A DNA stretch of 13,728 nt, taken from contig JALTMR010000340.1 in the NCBI GenBank assembly GCA_027001525.1, forward strand, positions 1-13,728, given 5' to 3'. The notes beneath the pieces are model-generated. The model was not told where the DNA came from and made no database searches. It saw nothing but the letters and a program-made list of their open reading frames with translations. Position 1 is the stretch's first letter; each line of letters opens with the position of its first letter. This document shows, in pieces, positions 9,392 to 13,728 of the stretch. A program made the position numbers and the translations under genes. This stretch comes from Gammaproteobacteria bacterium. GTDB taxonomy: Bacteria; Pseudomonadota; Gammaproteobacteria; Tenderiales; Tenderiaceae.

Positions 9392-10954
9392 ATGGCCATC
9401 GAACTTTCAGACTCAATCGCAGACGACCGCCTCGATATCAACCCCTTCGATGATGGCGTTGCCCCGGGGGACTATTTTGTCGACCAGGTTCGAACCCTCA
9501 GCTTTAACAAGTTGGTGCATCTAGCGCCGTACAGCGAACTGCTGCTGGTCAGCGGGCCGTACGGCGTGGGTAAAACGGCACTGCTGCAACAGTTCGTCGC
9601 CAAGGCGGCGGATACGTGGCGCGCGGCCCTGGTTCAGGTGCGCGAATCTGATCTCGACTCCGATCTGCTCCTGAAAATCATCGAACACGTTGAGATGCCT
9701 CTGGTGACCACTGACGAGTCGCGCGGCATGCTCTTCGACTCCCTGGCACGCTTTCTCGAATCCCTCGGTCGCAGTGGCCGGCGAGCCATTATCGTGATTG
9801 ATGATGCGCAGAATCTCGACGATGCCCAGCTCACCCTGTTGGGTGCTCTGCTAAGTGATTACCGGGCGGATAACGCCCTGAGTCTGATCCTTATCGCCCC
9901 TTCCGAGTTTGCCCCCCGTTTGCAGGGGGTGAAAGAGCTGGCCTCGCGCCTGACCTACACCCTTGAGCTTGAGCCGCTGTCCGCCGACGAAGTGGAGCCC
10001 TACATCAGCCGGCGCCTGGCGATGAGCGGCGCAGCGGCGGAGGGGCGTCTGTTTACCCCCGAAGTCGTGGAAGAGATTCACTTGCAGTCCGAAGGCTATC
10101 CGGCGCGTATCAATGCGCTGGTCCGTAAGGTGTTGCAGACACACAAAATTGAGCGGGTGCGCCGGCCCGGGCGCAAGGCCGGTATGGGGCGCTGGGTGAT
10201 GGTGGCGGTGGGTGTCGTGGCCATCGCTTTGATTATCCTGTTTCAAAACGAAATCAATCAGTTTTACGCCGCTTCGGAAGATCAGCCAGTGCTGGAGCAG
10301 ACATCGATCGATCTGCCCGCGCCGCTGTTTGATCCCGAGGCAAGTGCGGCGGAGAAGAGTGACGGCGGCACCCAGTCCACCGTTGCCGCCAGTGAGGGTG
10401 TCATTCTTGTCCCGGCACCTGCCACCACTGACGTGCCGGTGAAGAAAAAAGAGTCGCCGCCGCAAGAGTTGCTGGCGGCGATCAAGTTGCCGGAACAGCC
10501 CCCGGAACAGGCTCCAGAGAAGAGGGCTGAGGCCGAAGAGGTATTGCCTGAGCCTGAGCCGGCACCAGCCTCGCGCCCGCAAGCGCCCCAGGAGAGCGTT
10601 GCCGCCAAAGAGGACAAGCCAGCGCTATCCCCAGTGCTATCCAGGGATCAGCAGTGGTTGTTGGCGCAGCCTGCCAGCCATTACACACTCCAGCTGATGG
10701 CATTAAAAGATGAAAAAAAGGTACGCCATTTCGCCGAAACCAACGGCATGAGCGGCAACAGCGCCATCTTTTTCACTGCCCGTCGCGGCAATCGTTTGGC
10801 CGTGTTGGTGTACGGCAGCTTCGCTACCCAGGCGCAGGCGAAAGCGGCGGGAGCAAAGTTGCCCCGTAGTTGGGGTGTGCGTCAGCCCTGGGCGCGCAGT
10901 TTTGCATCGGTGCAGGCCGACTTTCACGCGGAATCCCAGCAAAGCAGTTTGTAA
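9392..10954 (+). CDS. DamX-like membrane protein with P-loop ATPase and SPOR domains
   Basis: The 520-residue protein combines an N-terminal AAA/ExeA-like ATPase domain with a C-terminal SPOR domain that in characterised proteins binds denuded septal peptidoglycan. Visible parts are Walker A SGPYGVGKT (54-62), Walker B RAIIVIDDAQNL (131-142), a helical region ending in EGYPARINALVRKVL (234-248), a single transmembrane helix (about 268-285), a Pro/Glu/Ala-rich periplasmic linker (about 290-425) and the SPOR domain (about 429-507; YTLQLMALKDEKKVRHF, then LAVLVYGSFATQAQA). The topology is therefore cytoplasmic ATPase and periplasmic SPOR. It occupies the position of damX downstream of aroB in E. 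coli and of the equivalent gene before gltB in Pseudomonas. The SD before ATG 9392 is weak. A cell-division role is inferred from the family; what the ATPase domain does is not known to me. Confidence 0.9.
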   Translation: MAIELSDSIADDRLDINPFDDGVAPGDYFVDQVRTLSFNKLVHLAPYSELLLVSGPYGVGKTALLQQFVAKAADTWRAALVQVRESDLDSDLLLKIIEHVEMPLVTTDESRGMLFDSLARFLESLGRSGRRAIIVIDDAQNLDDAQLTLLGALLSDYRADNALSLILIAPSEFAPRLQGVKELASRLTYTLELEPLSADEVEPYISRRLAMSGAAAEGRLFTPEVVEEIHLQSEGYPARINALVRKVLQTHKIERVRRPGRKAGMGRWVMVAVGVVAIALIILFQNEINQFYAASEDQPVLEQTSIDLPAPLFDPEASAAEKSDGGTQSTVAASEGVILVPAPATTDVPVKKKESPPQELLAAIKLPEQPPEQAPEKRAEAEEVLPEPEPAPASRPQAPQESVAAKEDKPALSPVLSRDQQWLLAQPASHYTLQLMALKDEKKVRHFAETNGMSGNSAIFFTARRGNRLAVLVYGSFATQAQAKAAGAKLPRSWGVRQPWARSFASVQADFHAESQQSSL

Positions 10955-10983
10955 TTATTTGATTGTTAAATAGTTTTTCTCAT

Positions 10984-11003
10984 CTTGGTCATCGTTGACC
11001 AGG
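10984..11003. promoter_or_regulatory. Dyad upstream of the gltB promoter (possible operator)
   Basis: TGGTCA (10986-10991) and TGACCA (10996-11001) form a perfect 6-bp inverted repeat around TCGT. It extends to 8 pairs with one G-U wobble as RNA. It lies just upstream of the candidate -35 at 11011 and is not followed by a T-tract, so an operator for a dimeric regulator is more likely than a terminator. I do not recognise the regulator. Confidence 0.35.
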
Positions 11004-11010
11004 CGTTCGA

Positions 11011-11039
11011 TTGCGCCCCTATGCGTACAACTGTATACT
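11011..11039 (+). promoter_or_regulatory. Candidate promoter for gltB
   Basis: TTGCGC at 11011-11016 (3 of 6 to the -35 consensus) is followed after 17 bp by TATACT at 11034-11039 (5 of 6 to the -10 consensus). The expected start near 11046 would give a leader of about 80 nt before the gltB ATG. The -10 is good and the -35 is weak, which fits an activated promoter. This is by eye only. Confidence 0.45.
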
Positions 11040-11052
11040 CCCCTTCCTTTTA

Positions 11053-11097
11053 TGTTGCCTGAGGGCGTCTTATCTGCCGCGCTTGGAACAGGCAATA
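11053..11097 (+). promoter_or_regulatory. Possible hairpin in the gltB leader
   Basis: TGTTGCCTG (11053-11061) can pair with CAGGCAATA (11089-11097) to give 9 pairs including one G-U, with a 27-nt loop. It lies between the candidate transcription start and the gltB ATG. No known riboswitch is recognised, and no T-tract follows, so it is not a standard terminator or attenuator. Confidence 0.3.
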
Positions 11098-11127
11098 GTC
11101 TATAACAATCAACCAGTTAGATCGCTT

Positions 11128-13728
11128 ATGGAACAAGGTTTATACCGCTCCGCTTTCGAGAAGGACAACTGTGGTTTTGGCCTCATCGCCCAGATGGATG
11201 GTAAACCCAGCCACTGGCTGGTAAGTACTGCCATCAGTGCGTTGGCGCGTCTGACCCACCGTGGTGCCGTGGCTGCCGATGGTAAATCCGGTGACGGTTG
11301 TGGCCTGTTGCTGCGAAAGCCCGATGGTTTTCTTCGCGCCGTTGCCGCTGAACTCGGTTTTGACGTGGCTGAACGCTACGCCGTTGGCATGGTGTTTCTC
11401 AATCAGGATAACGCCCTGGCGGATCTGGCCCGCAAGCGTCTGAGCGCCGAAATCGAGAAAGAGGGATTGGCGGTTGCCGGCTGGCGGGTGGTGCCTACGG
11501 ATGAGTCTGCCTGCGGCGAAGAGGCGCTGAGCAGCCTGCCCCAGATAGAGCAAATCTTCGTCAACGCGCCTGAGGGCATGGATGAGGTGAGCTTCGAGCG
11601 CCACCTGTATATCGCCCGTCGCCGTAGCGAAAAAGCGATCGAACCTGACGATGCGGCCTTTTATGTTCCCAGCCTCTCTTCCCGCGTCATCTCTTTCAAA
11701 GGTTTGGTGCTGCCTGAGAATCTGCCGGTGTTCTACAAGGATCTGAACGATCAGAGCCTGGCCTCCGCGACAGCGGTTTTCCACCAGCGTTTCTCTACCA
11801 ACACCTGGCCGCAGTGGCGTCTGGCCCAGCCGTTTCGCTATTTGGCTCACAACGGTGAGATCAACACCGTGCAGGGCAACCGTAACTGGTCTGTTGCCCG
11901 GGGCCACAAATTTGAGACACCGCTGTTGCCGATGGAGGATATTCGTCCGCTGGTCAGCCTCAGCGGGTCGGACTCCAACAGCATGGATAACATGCTCGAA
12001 GCCCTGCTCGCCGGTGGCATGGATATCTTCCACGCCATGCGTCTGCTGGTGCCACCCGCGTGGCAGAACATCGAGAATATGGACCCGGATCTGCGTGCTT
12101 TCTACGAATACAGCTCCATGCACATGGAGCCGTGGGATGGCCCCGCCGGTATCGTGCTGACCGATGGCCGCTACGCCGGCTGTACGCTGGATCGTAACGG
12201 CTTGCGCCCCGCCCGCTACGTCATCACCAAAGATCGGCACATCACCCTGGCCTCCGAAATTGGCGTCTACGGCTATGCCCCGGAAGACGTGGTGGCCAAA
12301 GGCCGCTTGAAGCCGGGCCAGATGTTGGCGGTGGATACCGACACGGGCGAGTTGCTGTTGCCCGAGGCCATCGACAACATGCTGAAAAAGCGCCAGCCCT
12401 ATAAAAAGTGGTTGGCGGCCAACAGCAAACGCCTTAAGTCTGACCTGCTCAGTGAGCAGGAGGGCATGGGCGAGCGCATCAAGCCAGATGAGTTCAAAGT
12501 CTACGAAAAACAGTTTCAGGTCAGTTTCGAAGAGCGTGATCAGGTGCTGCGAGCGCTGGCGGAAGTTGGCCAGGAGGCGGTGGGCTCCATGGGTGACGAC
12601 ACGCCGCTGGCCGTATTGTCCCGCCAGGTGCGCTCTCCCTATGACTACTTCCGTCAGCAGTTTGCCCAGGTCACCAATCCGCCCATTGACCCGATCCGTG
12701 AGTCAATCGTCATGTCGCTGGAGACCTGTCTTGGTCGTGAGCGCAACATGTTTGAAGAGAGTGCTGATCACGCCGCGCGTCTGCTGGTGAGTTCACCCGT
12801 GCTCTCTCATAGCAAATACGCCCAGTTGCTGGCGATGGAGAGTGACCCGGAATATGGCCACGCGCTGATCAGTCTGAACCGTGACGGCGAGTTGAAGCAG
12901 GCGATCGTTGCCATTTGTGATGAAGCCGTGGCGGCGGTGAAGCGCGGCAAGGTGGTGGTCATCCTCTCTGATCGCGGTATCAGCGAAGATAAAATGCCGG
13001 TCCACGCCGCCCTGGCCACTGGCGCTGTGCACCATCGTCTGATCGAGGAAGGGCTGCGCTGCGATGCCAACATCGTGGTGGAGACGGCGACCGCCCGTGA
13101 ACCGCACAGCTTTGCCGTACTGATCGGCTACGGCGCGACGGCTGTCTACCCCTACTTTGCCTACGAGTGCCTCTGCGACATGCTCAACGACGGGGCGATC
13201 GAGGGTTTGTCCGCTGCGAAGGTCGAGCAGAACTACCGCAAGGGCATTGGCAAGGGGCTCTATAAAATCATGTCGAAGATGGGCATCTCCACCATCGGCT
13301 CCTACCGTGGCGCGCAGCTGTTTGAGGCCGTGGGTTTGAGTCGTGAAGTGGTGGACCTGTGCTTCAAAGGCACCACGGCCCGCATCGAAGGCAGCTCCTT
13401 TGAGGATCTGCAAAATGATCAGAAAAAGCTGCAAAAAGAGGCCTGGAATGCGCGTAAAAACGTTAGCCAGGGTGGCTTGCTGAAATATGTTCACGGCGGT
13501 GAAGACCACGCCTACAACCCCGACGTGGTGCGCAGCCTGCAAACAGCGGTACGCACCGGCGACTACGCTGACTGGCAGAAACATGCCGACCTGGTGAACA
13601 GTCGCGATGCCATCTCTTTGCGCGACATGCTCAAGCTGCGCGATGACGTTGAGGCTGTTGCCATCGATGAGGTTGAGCCCGCAGAAGAGATCTACAAACG
13701 ATTCGACTCGGCTGCAATGTCGCTCGGC
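11128..13728 (+). CDS. gltB: Glutamate synthase (NADPH) large subunit, N-terminal 867 residues; gene runs off the right edge
   Basis: GltB transfers the amide nitrogen of glutamine to 2-oxoglutarate to give two glutamates, working with the NADPH-oxidising GltD subunit. The frame is open from ATG 11128 to the window end. Cys15, in KDNCGFGLIA, is the catalytic nucleophile of the glutaminase domain and would become residue 1 after removal of a 14-residue propeptide. LTHRGAVAADGKSGDGCG (43-60), FSTNTWPQWR (222-231) and FRYLAHNGEINTVQGNRNW (236-254) belong to the same class II amidotransferase domain. The central domain follows, with TNPPIDPIRE (516-525). The window ends in RFDSAAMSLG, at the start of the FMN-binding synthase domain; the iron-sulfur cysteines and the C-terminal beta-helix lie beyond it. 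The full protein is normally about 1480 residues. No clear SD precedes the ATG, but the start matches the family's short propeptide. Confidence 0.97.
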   Translation, partial: MEQGLYRSAFEKDNCGFGLIAQMDGKPSHWLVSTAISALARLTHRGAVAADGKSGDGCGLLLRKPDGFLRAVAAELGFDVAERYAVGMVFLNQDNALADLARKRLSAEIEKEGLAVAGWRVVPTDESACGEEALSSLPQIEQIFVNAPEGMDEVSFERHLYIARRRSEKAIEPDDAAFYVPSLSSRVISFKGLVLPENLPVFYKDLNDQSLASATAVFHQRFSTNTWPQWRLAQPFRYLAHNGEINTVQGNRNWSVARGHKFETPLLPMEDIRPLVSLSGSDSNSMDNMLEALLAGGMDIFHAMRLLVPPAWQNIENMDPDLRAFYEYSSMHMEPWDGPAGIVLTDGRYAGCTLDRNGLRPARYVITKDRHITLASEIGVYGYAPEDVVAKGRLKPGQMLAVDTDTGELLLPEAIDNMLKKRQPYKKWLAANSKRLKSDLLSEQEGMGERIKPDEFKVYEKQFQVSFEERDQVLRALAEVGQEAVGSMGDDTPLAVLSRQVRSPYDYFRQQFAQVTNPPIDPIRESIVMSLETCLGRERNMFEESADHAARLLVSSPVLSHSKYAQLLAMESDPEYGHALISLNRDGELKQAIVAICDEAVAAVKRGKVVVILSDRGISEDKMPVHAALATGAVHHRLIEEGLRCDANIVVETATAREPHSFAVLIGYGATAVYPYFAYECLCDMLNDGAIEGLSAAKVEQNYRKGIGKGLYKIMSKMGISTIGSYRGAQLFEAVGLSREVVDLCFKGTTARIEGSSFEDLQNDQKKLQKEAWNARKNVSQGGLLKYVHGGEDHAYNPDVVRSLQTAVRTGDYADWQKHADLVNSRDAISLRDMLKLRDDVEAVAIDEVEPAEEIYKRFDSAAMSLG

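Noticed and set aside
9851..10582. Reverse-strand open frame of 243 codons opposite the damX-like gene
   Set aside because: It is rich in Arg, Leu and His, typical of an antisense translation of a GC-rich gene, and has no family resemblance.
10995..11000. TTGACC as the -35 element for TATACT at 11034
   Set aside because: The spacing is 33 bp, far too long. TTGCGC at 11011 has the correct 17-bp spacing although it matches less well.
11140..13584. Long reverse-strand open frames opposite gltB (11140-12240, 366 codons; 12793-13584, 263 codons)
   Set aside because: They are antisense shadows of gltB, which is continuous and strongly conserved over this span. Their translations show no recognisable domain and the forward gene's codon bias explains the lack of stops.

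Overview
This window looks like core chromosome of a gammaproteobacterium. The gene order penicillin-binding protein 1A (divergent) - pilMNOPQ - aroK - aroB - SPOR-domain ATPase - gltB is the order I know from Pseudomonas and related marine gammaproteobacteria, and the proteins resemble that group throughout. GC is moderate (mid-50s % by eye). A Cellvibrionales-like or Pseudomonas-like host is an inference from synteny and sequence style, not a proven assignment.

Layout. Positions 1-831 (minus strand) hold the N-terminal 277 residues of a class A penicillin-binding protein of the PonA/MrcA type; the gene runs off the left edge. A 261-bp divergent intergenic region follows. Then comes the complete type IV pilus alignment operon pilM-pilN-pilO-pilP-pilQ (1093-6102), in which M/N, N/O and O/P are joined by one-base stop/start overlaps. 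A strong 15-bp hairpin terminator (6125-6158) closes the pilus operon. The second gene group is aroK-aroB-dgt-wgr (6231-9322): shikimate kinase and 3-dehydroquinate synthase, then a dGTPase-family HD phosphohydrolase and a small WGR-domain protein. Overlaps or very short gaps join these four genes. After 69 bp comes a DamX-like protein with a P-loop ATPase domain, one membrane segment and a C-terminal SPOR domain (9392-10954). A 173-bp intergenic region with a candidate promoter, a dyad and a leader hairpin precedes gltB (11128 to the right edge), the large subunit of glutamate synthase, cut off at the start of its FMN-binding synthase domain.

How the genes work together. PilM (cytoplasm), PilN and PilO (inner membrane), PilP (lipoprotein) and PilQ (outer-membrane secretin) form the envelope-spanning alignment complex of the type IV pilus. 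PBP1A and the SPOR protein act on peptidoglycan. AroK and AroB catalyse two steps of the shikimate pathway. GltB makes glutamate from glutamine and 2-oxoglutarate.

I found no mobile element, CRISPR array, tRNA or rRNA, and no clear new multi-gene system. The points most worth a second look are the dgt-wgr pair inserted in the aroB/damX interval, the WGR protein carrying WGY in place of the name-giving triad, the non-AUG pilM start overlapped by a six-codon out-of-frame ORF, and the structured, SD-poor region upstream of gltB.
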